A stretch of 64,000 bases of DNA from Streptomyces violaceoruber. Lineage in GTDB: Bacteria > Actinomycetota > Actinomycetes > Streptomycetales > Streptomycetaceae. The stretch lies in assembly GCF_033406955.1 (NCBI RefSeq), contig NZ_CP137734.1:6944001-7008000 (forward strand), written 5' to 3'. Positions 34,887-42,276 of this stretch are shown here, in pieces. How positions within the stretch are numbered: position 1 is the stretch's first letter; the number at the start of each line of letters is the position of its first letter. The translations under genes were made by a program, and so were the position numbers. The notes below the pieces were generated by a model, which saw only the letters and a program-made list of their open reading frames with translations, had not been told where the DNA came from and ran no database searches.

Positions 34887-36491
34887 ATGAGTGAGTCCAC
34901 CACCCCGTCCTCGACCGTCCTGCTGCGCCGCGGCGAGGTCCACAGTCCCGCCGACCCCTTCGCGACGGCCATGGTCGTCGAACGCGGCCAGGTCGCCTGG
35001 GTCGGCTCGGAGGGCGCCGCGGACGCCTTCGCGGACGGGGTCGACGAGGTGATCGACCTGGACGGCGCCCTCGTCACCCCGGCGTTCACCGACGCACACG
35101 TGCACACCACCGCCACCGGCCTCGCCCTCACCGGGCTCGACCTGTCCGGTGCCCCCACCCGCGAGGCGGCCCTCGCCCTGGTACGGGACTTCGCCGCCGC
35201 CCGCCCGGACGACCGCGTGCTCCTCGGTCACGGCTGGGACGCCGCCCGCTGGCCCGACGGGCAGCCGCCCGCGCGCGCCGAGCTGGACGCCGCGACCGGC
35301 GGCCGCCCCCTCTACCTCAGCCGGATCGACGTCCACTCGGCCGTCGTCACCACCGCCCTGCTCGACCTGGCGCCCGGTGACCTCGCGCGCGGGGACGGCC
35401 CGCTCACCGGCGACGCCCACCACGCCGTACGCGCCGCCGCCCTCGGGGCCGTCACCCCCGCCCAGCGCGCCGGCGCCCAGCGCGCGGCCCTCGCGCACGC
35501 CGCCTCCCTCGGCATCGGAACCGTTCACGAATGCGCAGGCCCGGACATCTCCTCCGAGGACGACCTGACCGGCCTGCTGCGCCTGTCCGCGAAGGAGCCC
35601 GGGCCGCGGGTGATCGGCTACTGGGCCGAGCAGGACGTCGACAAGGCGCGGGAGCTGGGCGCCGTCGGGGCCGCCGGGGACCTCTTCGTCGACGGCTCCC
35701 TCGGCTCCCACACGGCCTGCCTGCACCAGCCCTACGCCGACGCCGGCCACACCGGCACCGCCCACCTGGACGCCGCCGCCGTCGCCGCGCACGTCGTCGC
35801 CTGCACCGAGGCGGGCCTTCAGGCGGGCTTCCACGCCATCGGTGACGCCGCCGTGAGCGCCGTCGTGGAGGGAGTGCGCGCCGCTGCCGACAAGATCGGC
35901 CTCGCCCGCGTCCGGGCCGCCCGCCACCGGATCGAGCACGCCGAGATGCTCACGCCCGAGACGGTCGCGGCCTTCGCCGAACTGGGCCTGACCGCCTCCG
36001 TCCAGCCCGCCTTCGACGCGCTCTGGGGCGGCGAGGACGGCATGTACGCCCGGCGCCTGGGCGCCGAGCGGGCCCGCACGCTCAACCCCTTCGCCGCCCT
36101 GCTGCGCGCCGGCGTGCCGCTCGCCTTCGGCTCCGACAGCCCGGTCACCCCCCTCGACCCGTGGGGGACCGTCCGGGCCGCCGCCTTCCACCGCACCCCG
36201 GAGCACCGGGTCTCCGTCCGCGCCGCGTTCACGGCGCACACGCGGGGCGGCTGGCGGGCGATCGGCCGCGACGACGCGGGTGTCCTGGTGCCGGGTGTGC
36301 CCGCGGACTACGCCGTGTGGCGTACCGGCGAACTCGTGGTCCAGGCCCCGGACGACCGGGTGGCCCGCTGGTCGACCGACCCGCGCTCCGGCACCCCCGG
36401 CCTGCCCGACCTCACCCCCGGCCGGGACCTGCCCGTCTGCCTGCGTACCGTGGTGGGCGGCCGGACGGTCTTCGTACGGCCGGGCGAGTGA
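34887..36491 (+). CDS. YtcJ-like metal-dependent amidohydrolase
   Basis: A 534-aa enzyme of the amidohydrolase superfamily, YtcJ/AepA-like group. The metal-binding motif TPAFTDAHVHTTATG is near residue 70. Later come GHGWDAARWPDG, YLSRIDVHSAV, FVDGSLGSHTA, GFHAIGDAAVSAVVEG, RHRIEHAEM and FGSDSPVTPLDPW, covering the usual His and Asp ligands. It hydrolyses an amide or ester bond; the natural substrate of this group is mostly unknown. ATG 34887 and GTG 34881 are both in frame and give nearly the same protein. It may share control with the Lrp regulator upstream. Confidence 0.85.
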   Translation: MSESTTPSSTVLLRRGEVHSPADPFATAMVVERGQVAWVGSEGAADAFADGVDEVIDLDGALVTPAFTDAHVHTTATGLALTGLDLSGAPTREAALALVRDFAAARPDDRVLLGHGWDAARWPDGQPPARAELDAATGGRPLYLSRIDVHSAVVTTALLDLAPGDLARGDGPLTGDAHHAVRAAALGAVTPAQRAGAQRAALAHAASLGIGTVHECAGPDISSEDDLTGLLRLSAKEPGPRVIGYWAEQDVDKARELGAVGAAGDLFVDGSLGSHTACLHQPYADAGHTGTAHLDAAAVAAHVVACTEAGLQAGFHAIGDAAVSAVVEGVRAAADKIGLARVRAARHRIEHAEMLTPETVAAFAELGLTASVQPAFDALWGGEDGMYARRLGAERARTLNPFAALLRAGVPLAFGSDSPVTPLDPWGTVRAAAFHRTPEHRVSVRAAFTAHTRGGWRAIGRDDAGVLVPGVPADYAVWRTGELVVQAPDDRVARWSTDPRSGTPGLPDLTPGRDLPVCLRTVVGGRTVFVRPGE

Positions 36492-37016
36492 TCTCCACGG
36501 CCGACGGGGCGATGATCTTCGCGCGGCCGCGACCTGCGTCTCCTCCGCGCTGACCTGCGCATTGACATCAAAGGTGCAGGTGGAACGACTGTTGACAGGC
36601 GACGGCGGGGGGCCGGTAGGTTCGGCCGGGTCCACCACCGGACGCCCGACCGGGGAACCTTCCGCACACGCGTCGCGGCGCCGCTGAGTCAGGGACGGTG
36701 TGCCGCACCGGGGCACCGCCACTGGGAGCCAGGCTCAGTGCCCGCACCGCGACGAGGGAACGTTCCGGCCGGTCGGGAGGTGTGACCCGGGTGGGGCCCG
36801 GGCGCTCAGTAGACAACGGCCTGGGCCGATCCGCAGCCGGCGGGTCCCGGGCCGGCCCGAAGGGCGCCGGGCCCCCATCCGTCGCACAAACGGCCTGAAT
36901 CGGCCATCCCTACCCCGGTTCCGGGAAAACGACACCACCGTACGGCCGTCCTGTCGCGTCGGCGCAGGCCGCGGCGATTATGGTGGTCCTCTGTGGACGG
37001 ACACGAAGGGGCAGTG
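36492..37016 (+). promoter_or_regulatory. 525-bp noncoding stretch with promoter candidate before ppm1
   Basis: No frame here has convincing codon bias. TTGACA occurs twice (36562-36567 and 36592-36597). The second pairs with TAGGTT at 36617-36622 (19-bp spacing), which would give a leader of nearly 390 nt before the mannosyltransferase start. The leader has several GC-rich inverted repeats but no riboswitch class I recognise. Confidence 0.35.
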
Positions 37017-37925
37017 GTGAACGACGGCGACGGGACGCCCGCGGCTGCGGCGCGGGAGAGGCGGTTCGGCCCGCTGGGCACGGCCCTGGTGATCATCCCG
37101 ACCTACAACGAGGCGGAGAACATCAAGGCGATCGTCACGCGTGTGCGCGAGGCCGTCCCCGAGGCACACGTGCTCGTGGCCGACGACAACAGCCCCGACG
37201 GCACCGGCAAGCTCGCCGACGAACTGGCGGCCGCGGACGACCACGTCCAGGTCATGCACCGCAAGGGCAAGGAAGGGCTGGGCGCCGCCTACCTCGCCGG
37301 CTTCCGCTGGGGCCTGGAGCACGGCTACGGCGTGCTGATCGAGATGGACGCCGACGGCTCCCACCAGCCCGAGGAACTGCCCCGTCTGCTGACCGCCCTC
37401 AAGGGCGCCGACCTCGTCCTCGGCTCGCGCTGGGTGCCCGGCGGCCGGGTGGTCAACTGGCCCAAGTCCCGCGAGATCATCTCGCGTGGCGGCAGCATGT
37501 ACTCGAGAATCGCGCTCGACCTGCCGCTGCGCGACATCACCGGCGGCTACCGCGCCTTCCGCCGCGAGACCCTGGAGGGGCTCGGCCTCGAGGAGGTCGC
37601 CTCCCAGGGGTACTGCTTCCAGGTCGACCTCGCCCGCCGGGCGATCAAGGCCGGCTATCACGTCGTGGAGGTGCCGATCACGTTCGTGGAGCGGGAACTC
37701 GGCGACTCCAAGATGAGCCGCGACATCCTGGTGGAGGCCCTGTGGCGGGTCACCACGTGGGGCGTGGGGGAGAGGGTCGGCAAGGTGCTCGGCCGCGACA
37801 GGCGGTCCGGCACGGCGGCCGACGGGCAGACGGCCTCGAGCGGGACCGACGGGCGGACGGCCTCGAGCGACAGGTCGACGGACTCCCTCGACGAGTCGGC
37901 GAAGGCGTCCGACGCCAAGGCCTGA
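37017..37925 (+). CDS. ppm1: Polyprenol monophosphomannose synthase
   Basis: A 302-aa GT2 glycosyltransferase that moves mannose from GDP-mannose to polyprenyl phosphate on the inner face of the membrane, supplying protein O-mannosylation and lipoglycan synthesis. GT2 marks are TALVIIPTYNEAENIKAIV, LVADDNSPDGTG, LIEMDADGSHQPEELP (DxD-type metal site), LVLGSRWVPGG and DITGGYRAFRRETLEGL. No acyltransferase domain is fused, as usual in Streptomyces. The C-terminal 50 residues are a low-complexity Ser/Asp tail. GTG 37017 follows AAGGGGC; other GTGs at 37014 and 36993 are in frame. In S. coelicolor the homologue (SCO1423, from memory) is needed for phage phiC31 infection. Confidence 0.9.
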   Translation: MNDGDGTPAAAARERRFGPLGTALVIIPTYNEAENIKAIVTRVREAVPEAHVLVADDNSPDGTGKLADELAAADDHVQVMHRKGKEGLGAAYLAGFRWGLEHGYGVLIEMDADGSHQPEELPRLLTALKGADLVLGSRWVPGGRVVNWPKSREIISRGGSMYSRIALDLPLRDITGGYRAFRRETLEGLGLEEVASQGYCFQVDLARRAIKAGYHVVEVPITFVERELGDSKMSRDILVEALWRVTTWGVGERVGKVLGRDRRSGTAADGQTASSGTDGRTASSDRSTDSLDESAKASDAKA

Positions 37926-37971
37926 CCGCCCTCTTATGCGGCACTGAGCCGGGGCCAGGCACACTGGGAGT

Positions 37972-38556
37972 ATGACGACTGGCGCTCAGACCCCCAGGTC
38001 CCCCGCCCGGCCTCCGCGCTCCCGGCTGCGCACGTTCCTGCCGCTGGGCGCCGCCGCCTGGCTCGTGCTGGAGATCTGGCTGCTGACCGTGATCGCGGGG
38101 GCGACCAGCGGTTTCATGGTCTTCCTGCTCCTGGTCGCCGGTGTCGTCCTCGGCTCCATGGTCATCAAGGCGGCGGGCCGCCGGGCCTTCCGCAATCTCA
38201 CCGAGACGCTCAACCAGCAGCAGTCGGCCATGCGGGCGGGCGTGCCGCCCGAGGCACGCCCCAACAGCGAGGGCAACGGCCTGATGATGCTGGGCGGGCT
38301 GCTCCTGATCCTGCCCGGTCCGATCTCGGACGTGCTCGGCCTGCTCATGCTGCTGCCCCCGGTGCAGAAGGGCGTCAGCCGCTACGCCCAGCGGACGGTG
38401 GAGCGCAAGCTCCGCGACGCCGGGCCCGGTACCCTCGGCGACGCCTTCCGCCAGGCCCGGATGCAGCACCCGGACGGCAAGGTCGTCCAGGGCGAGGTCA
38501 TACGGGACGACCCGGACGACGCCCCGCAGGACCCGCGCCCCCCGCTGACGCACTGA
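37972..38556 (+). CDS. fxsA: FxsA-family membrane protein
   Basis: A 194-aa protein with three or four hydrophobic segments: RTFLPLGAAAWLVLEIWLLTVIAG, GFMVFLLLVAGVVLGSMVIKAAG and GLMMLGGLLLILPGPISDVLGLLMLLPPVQ. The G-G-x3-L-I-L-P-G-x2-S-D-x2-G-L motif defines FxsA. E. coli FxsA relieves the exclusion of phage T7 by the F plasmid; the cellular role is otherwise unclear. A soluble acidic tail follows. It begins 46 bp after the mannose synthase gene, on the same strand, and ends at a very strong terminator. Confidence 0.88.
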   Translation: MTTGAQTPRSPARPPRSRLRTFLPLGAAAWLVLEIWLLTVIAGATSGFMVFLLLVAGVVLGSMVIKAAGRRAFRNLTETLNQQQSAMRAGVPPEARPNSEGNGLMMLGGLLLILPGPISDVLGLLMLLPPVQKGVSRYAQRTVERKLRDAGPGTLGDAFRQARMQHPDGKVVQGEVIRDDPDDAPQDPRPPLTH

Positions 38557-38581
38557 GCCTGCGGGCCGGGCACGGCACGAC

Positions 38582-38629
38582 AAAACCGCGGGTGCCGTAC
38601 ATGAAGTCATGTACGGCACCCGCGGTTTT
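38582..38629. terminator. Very strong bidirectional terminator
   Basis: A 22-bp uninterrupted stem (left arm AAAACCGCGGGTGCCGTACA...) with a 4-nt loop, flanked by A4 on one side and T5 on the other. It works as an intrinsic terminator on both strands, between convergent fxsA and rbpA. Confidence 0.97.
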
Positions 38630-38658
38630 TGTTCGGTTGTGTCGCCTACGGTTTCCCG

Positions 38659-39033
38659 CTACGCACTCTTGCGGCTGTCTCGCGGATGGACCGCGATGTT
38701 CATCGCGCCGGAGCGCAGAACGGCCAGCCGCTCCTCGAGGACCTCTTCGAGTTCCTCGCGGGTGCGTCGCTCCATCAGCATGTCCCAGTGCGTACGCGCG
38801 GGCTTGGCCTTCTTCTCCTCAGGGCCGTCGCCGTCAACCAGGAGTGCCTGGGCCCCGCAGACCTTGCACTCCCACTCCGGCGGGATCTCCGCCTCGACCG
38901 AGAAGGGCATCTCGAATCGATGTCCCTTCTCGCATGCGTACTCCACGGCCTGGCGCGGGGCCAGGTCGATGCCGCGGTCCGTCTCGTAGCTGGTCACCAC
39001 GAGGCGCGTGCCGCGAAGAGCTCGCTCACTCAT
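38659..39033 (-). CDS. rbpA: RNA polymerase-binding protein RbpA
   Basis: A 124-aa actinobacterial transcription factor that binds group 1 and some group 2 sigma factors and stabilises the open complex. All parts are visible: basic N-terminal tail (SERALRGTRLVVTSYETDRG), zinc-binding core with Cys34, His38, Cys56 and Cys59 (YACEKGHRF, PPEWECKVCG), a basic linker (EEKKAKPARTHWDM) and the sigma-interaction helices (LMERRTREELEEVLEERLAVLR). Its gene is a known target of the thiol-stress sigma factor SigR, and a matching promoter is present at 39095-39120. ATG 39033. Confidence 0.97.
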   Translation of the reverse strand: MSERALRGTRLVVTSYETDRGIDLAPRQAVEYACEKGHRFEMPFSVEAEIPPEWECKVCGAQALLVDGDGPEEKKAKPARTHWDMLMERRTREELEEVLEERLAVLRSGAMNIAVHPRDSRKSA

Positions 39034-39094
39034 GAATCGTGCCTCCCGGGCTTGTCGCCCACAGGACAGGTGTCGCTGTCGTCGTCATCCGGTC

Positions 39095-39120
39095 AACGTC
39101 CGGGCGGCGGTAAAGATTCC
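39095..39120 (-). promoter_or_regulatory. SigR-type promoter of rbpA
   Basis: Minus strand GGAAT (39120-39116) and GTT (39097-39095) separated by 18 bp, the SigR consensus GGAAT-N18-GTT, about 60 bp before the rbpA start. It links rbpA to disulfide stress. Confidence 0.88.
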
Positions 39121-39310
39121 CGTTCCGACTCCCGATCCGGGCCCTGCGTCGCCGTCGCAGCCGCAGCCTTGCAACCAGTGCAGTACCCGCCGACGTCCGG
39201 TTTGTCACCTCTGCTGGCAGATGTGACATAGCGATTCGGCACCTTTGACGCGCAGTAACGGTACGCCTGGCAGGCCAAACGCGTACACTACAGCCCTTTC
39301 GCGCCGAGTG

Positions 39311-40666
39311 CTAAATCCTTTCGGGTACCGGGTTGCCCGCGTCGCCGATCGCCCGCCGTACCGGGACCCGCGCGAGCAGCACGAACCCGATAACGAAGAA
39401 GGCCACCAGCGAGATGATCGCGTCCCGGTAGCTCCCGGTCAGCTGGTAGGTCAGCCCGAAGAGCAGCGGCCCGAGCCAGCTCATCCCGCGGTCGCTCAGC
39501 TCGTACGCCGAGAAGTACTCCGCCTCCTTGCCCGGGGGGACCAGGTGGGAGAACAGGGAGCGGGACAGGGCCTGGCTGCCGCCCAGGACGAGCCCGATCC
39601 CGGCGGCCAGCACGAAGAACCACGCCGGCGCCCCGGCCGGCAGGAAGTACCCGGCCGCCAGGGTCACCGTCCAGGCGACCAGCGACCCGAGGATCGTGCG
39701 TTTGGCCCCGTACCTCCGGGCCAGCCGGCCGAGCGCCAGCGCGCCCGCCACCGCCAGCACCTGGACCAGCAGCACCGCCACGATGAGCGTGGACTGCCCG
39801 AGGTCCAGTTCCTCGGAACCGTAGACCGAGGCCTGGGAGATCACCGTCTGGATGCCGTCGTTGTAGACCAGGTACGCCAGCAGGAAGGCCAGCGTCAGCG
39901 GGCGGCGGCGCATGTCGCGGACGGTCGCCGCGAGCTGCCGGAACCCGGGCAGCGCGGCCTCCCGTGCCACCGCGCGCCGGTCGCGCAGCCGCCGGAGCGG
40001 AATGAGCGCGAAGGCGCCCCACCACAGTCCCGCCGACGCCAGACAGATGCGGACCGCCGCGCTCTCGCTCAGCCCGAAGGAGTCGTGGCCGGTGTAGAGG
40101 ACCAGATTGACGACCAGGACCAGGGAGCCGGCCGCGTAGCCGAAGGCCCAGCCGCGGGAGGAGACCGCGTCGCGCTCCTCGGGCGGGGCGATCTGGGGCA
40201 GGTAGGAGTTGTAGAGCATCATGGCGACCGACTGCGCGGCGTTGGCGACGACCAACAGCAGGCCGCCCAGCAGGTAGCGGTCGCCGTCGAGGAAGAACAT
40301 GGCGGTCGTGGCCGCGGCGCCGGTGTACGCGGCGGCGGCCAGCAGCGGCTTCTTGCGCCCCGAGCGGTCGGCCGCCGCGCCCACCAGAGGCATCACCAGC
40401 ACCGCCACGATCACCGACAGCGACACCGAGTACGCGAAGAACGAACCGGCGCGCACCGGTATGCCCAGCGGGTGGACGTACCCGTCCGCGTCCGCCGCCG
40501 ACTCCGCGACCGAGGTGAGATAGGGCCCCAGGAACACGGTGAGCACGCTCGTCGAGTAGACGGAGCACGCCCAGTCGTAGAAGTACCAGCCACGCTGCTC
40601 GCGCCGCCGTTCGGCGGCCGGGTCGGCCCCGTCCGCCGCATCCGTCCGCAGGGTGTCGGTGCCCAC
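39311..40666 (-). CDS. UMF1-type MFS transporter (Atg22-like)
   Basis: A 451-aa protein with 12 predicted membrane segments. The N-terminus QRGWYFYDWACSVYSTSVLTVFLGPYLTSVAE is the hallmark of the UMF1/Atg22-like MFS group (x-W-x-x-Y-D-W-A-x-S). Later come PLVGAAADRSGRKKP and the duplicated GRLARRYGAKRT. Yeast members release amino acids from the vacuole; bacterial substrates are unknown. GTG 40666 is preceded by AAGCGAGGG. It sits divergent from nothing, in a run of minus-strand genes. Confidence 0.85.
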   Translation of the reverse strand: MGTDTLRTDAADGADPAAERRREQRGWYFYDWACSVYSTSVLTVFLGPYLTSVAESAADADGYVHPLGIPVRAGSFFAYSVSLSVIVAVLVMPLVGAAADRSGRKKPLLAAAAYTGAAATTAMFFLDGDRYLLGGLLLVVANAAQSVAMMLYNSYLPQIAPPEERDAVSSRGWAFGYAAGSLVLVVNLVLYTGHDSFGLSESAAVRICLASAGLWWGAFALIPLRRLRDRRAVAREAALPGFRQLAATVRDMRRRPLTLAFLLAYLVYNDGIQTVISQASVYGSEELDLGQSTLIVAVLLVQVLAVAGALALGRLARRYGAKRTILGSLVAWTVTLAAGYFLPAGAPAWFFVLAAGIGLVLGGSQALSRSLFSHLVPPGKEAEYFSAYELSDRGMSWLGPLLFGLTYQLTGSYRDAIISLVAFFVIGFVLLARVPVRRAIGDAGNPVPERI

Positions 40667-40717
40667 CGTGCCCTCGCTTCCCCGTGAACGCGCACCGTCC
40701 CCGGGATGCGGCCGGGG

Positions 40718-41485
40718 TCATCCCCAGACGCCGCGGTCCTCCATGACCTTGCGCAGTGTGTCGATGTGATCGGTCATGATGCCATCCACTCCCAGGTCCA
40801 GAAGCCGGTGCATGCGGTCCGCGTCGTTCACCGTCCAGACGTGCACCTGCAGCCCGCGCGCGTGTGCGGCCCGCAGGAAACGGTGATCCACCACCGGGAC
40901 GCCCGACTGCGTCTCGGGAACCTGCGCGGCCACCGCCGAGCGGCGCGGCGCGACCGGCACGCCCCAGGAGCGCAGCCGCAGCCCGAGGACGCCGCGGGTG
41001 CCGTACGAGGTGGCCAGGCGCGGGCCGGCCAGCCGCTGGGCGCGGACCACGCGCGCCTCGGAGAACGAGCCGACGCAGATCCGGTCCCAGGCGTTGTGCC
41101 GGCCGATCAGCTCCAGGAGCGGCTCCAGGGCGGGCTCCGCCTTCACGTCGACGTTCCAGCGCACCGCGGGAAAGGTCTCCAGGAGCTCCTCGAAGAGCGG
41201 CACCGGTTCCTCGCCCGCCACGCGCGCGTGGCGCACGTTCTCCCACGGCAGGTCGGCGATCCGCCCGGCCCCGTCCGTCACCCGGTCCAGGGTCCCGTCG
41301 TGGAAGGCGACCAGCTTCCCGTCCCGCGTGGCGTGCACGTCCGTCTCGATGTACCGGTAGCCCGCCCCGACGGCCCGGCGGAACTGCCGCAGCGTGTTCT
41401 CCAGGCCGTCCGCCGCCCCGCCCCGGTGGGCGAAGGCGATGGGTCCCGGATGGTCGAGGTAGGGGTGGCGTATCGGGGTGGTCAC
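40718..41485 (-). CDS. Glycerophosphodiester phosphodiesterase
   Basis: A 255-aa GDPD-family barrel enzyme hydrolysing glycerophosphodiesters to glycerol 3-phosphate and an alcohol. The active-site motif is complete: AFAHRGGAADGLENTLRQFRRAV (His, Arg, Glu-Asn-Thr), YIETDVHATRDGKLVAFHDGTLDRVTDG (metal Glu/Asp and second His). Also WNVDVKAEPALEPL and VHVWTVNDADRMHRLLDLGVDGIMTDH at the end. No signal peptide, so cytoplasmic. GTG 41485 overlaps the stop of the upstream membrane gene by 4 bp. Confidence 0.92.
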   Translation of the reverse strand: MTTPIRHPYLDHPGPIAFAHRGGAADGLENTLRQFRRAVGAGYRYIETDVHATRDGKLVAFHDGTLDRVTDGAGRIADLPWENVRHARVAGEEPVPLFEELLETFPAVRWNVDVKAEPALEPLLELIGRHNAWDRICVGSFSEARVVRAQRLAGPRLATSYGTRGVLGLRLRSWGVPVAPRRSAVAAQVPETQSGVPVVDHRFLRAAHARGLQVHVWTVNDADRMHRLLDLGVDGIMTDHIDTLRKVMEDRGVWG

Positions 41486-42174
41486 CGACGCAGTATCGCG
41501 CGCCGGGGTTGACCGGCGGCAACCACCGTGCTGCCGTCCGGTGCCGGCGGTACGGCGAACGCGCGCAGGAACACCTGGGCGAGCGGGCCGATCGACACGG
41601 CGTAGAGCAGGGTGCCGAGGCCCACCGTGCCGCCGAGCGCGAAGCCCGTCACCACGACGGTGATCTCGACGGCGGTCCGCACCAGCCGCACCGAGAGCCC
41701 CGTGCGCCGGTTGAGCCCCGTCATCAGGCCGTCCCGGGGGCCGGGGCCGAAGCGCGCGGCGATGTACAGCCCCGTCGCCGCGCCGTTCAGGACGATGCCC
41801 GCCACCATCGCGGCGATCCGCAGCGTCCAGCCGTGGGCGTCCGGCACGACGCTCAGCGTGGCGTCCATCGCGGCGCCGATCACGAGCACGTTGGAGACGG
41901 TGCCGAGGCCCGGCCGCTGGCGCAGCGGGATCCACAGCAGCAGGACGACCGCGCCCACGACGGTCAGCACCACGCCCATCGACAGCCCGGTGTGCTCCGC
42001 CAGGCCCTGGTGCAGCACGTTCCACGGTTCGAGGCCGAGCCCGGACCTGACCAGCAGCGCCGAACTCGCTCCGTACAGGACGAGACCGCCGTAGAGCTGG
42101 GTCAGCCGCCGCGCGAGTCGCCCGGACCGTCCGGACTGCCCGGATTGCCTCGACTGCCTGGACTGCCTGGACAA
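41482..42174 (-). CDS. YczE-family membrane protein
   Basis: An approximately 230-aa protein with five or six membrane segments: RRLTQLYGGLVLYGASSALLVRSGLGLEPWNVLHQGLAEHTGLSMG, VVLTVVGAVVLLLWIPLRQRPGLGTVSNVLVIG, GPRDGLMTGLNRRTGLSVRLVRTAVEI. The G-L-G-x-x-P-W-x-V motif and later G-P-R-D-G-L-M identify the YczE/YitT-like family. Start: TTG 42174 has AGGGGG six bases before it; ATG 42246 would add 24 residues. The N-terminus has a Gln-Ser-Arg repeat from a 9-bp tandem repeat. Divergent from a MocR regulator, the same pairing as yczE/ycxD in Bacillus. Function unknown. Confidence 0.82.
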   Translation of the reverse strand: MSRQSRQSRQSGQSGRSGRLARRLTQLYGGLVLYGASSALLVRSGLGLEPWNVLHQGLAEHTGLSMGVVLTVVGAVVLLLWIPLRQRPGLGTVSNVLVIGAAMDATLSVVPDAHGWTLRIAAMVAGIVLNGAATGLYIAARFGPGPRDGLMTGLNRRTGLSVRLVRTAVEITVVVTGFALGGTVGLGTLLYAVSIGPLAQVFLRAFAVPPAPDGSTVVAAGQPRRAILRR

Positions 42175-42198
42175 GAAGTGCCCCCTGGGGTGGTGGTA

Positions 42199-42270
42199 GT
42201 GGACTGCCACATGACACCCTGTGGCTTCAGAAGAGGAGTCAACCATGGCCAATTCGGGGAAGGTGGACTG
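42199..42270. promoter_or_regulatory. Two direct repeats, candidate MocR operator
   Basis: GTGGACTG occurs at 42199-42206 and 42263-42270 between (or at the edge of) the divergent yczE-like and MocR genes, with a partial third copy after the MocR ATG. MocR proteins usually bind paired direct repeats. The 64-bp separation is longer than usual, so the call is tentative. Confidence 0.35.
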
Positions 42271-42276
42271 ATTTTC

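Noticed and set aside
39093..39278. 61-aa frame with a C-x-x-C (GGYCTGCKAA) upstream of rbpA
   Set aside because: It runs through the SigR promoter region and ends in low-complexity sequence. No ribosome site supports it.
42121..42180. Tandem 9-bp repeat (CTGCCTGGA-like) as a regulatory repeat
   Set aside because: It lies inside or at the start of the yczE-like coding region and simply encodes a Gln-Ser-Arg repeat.
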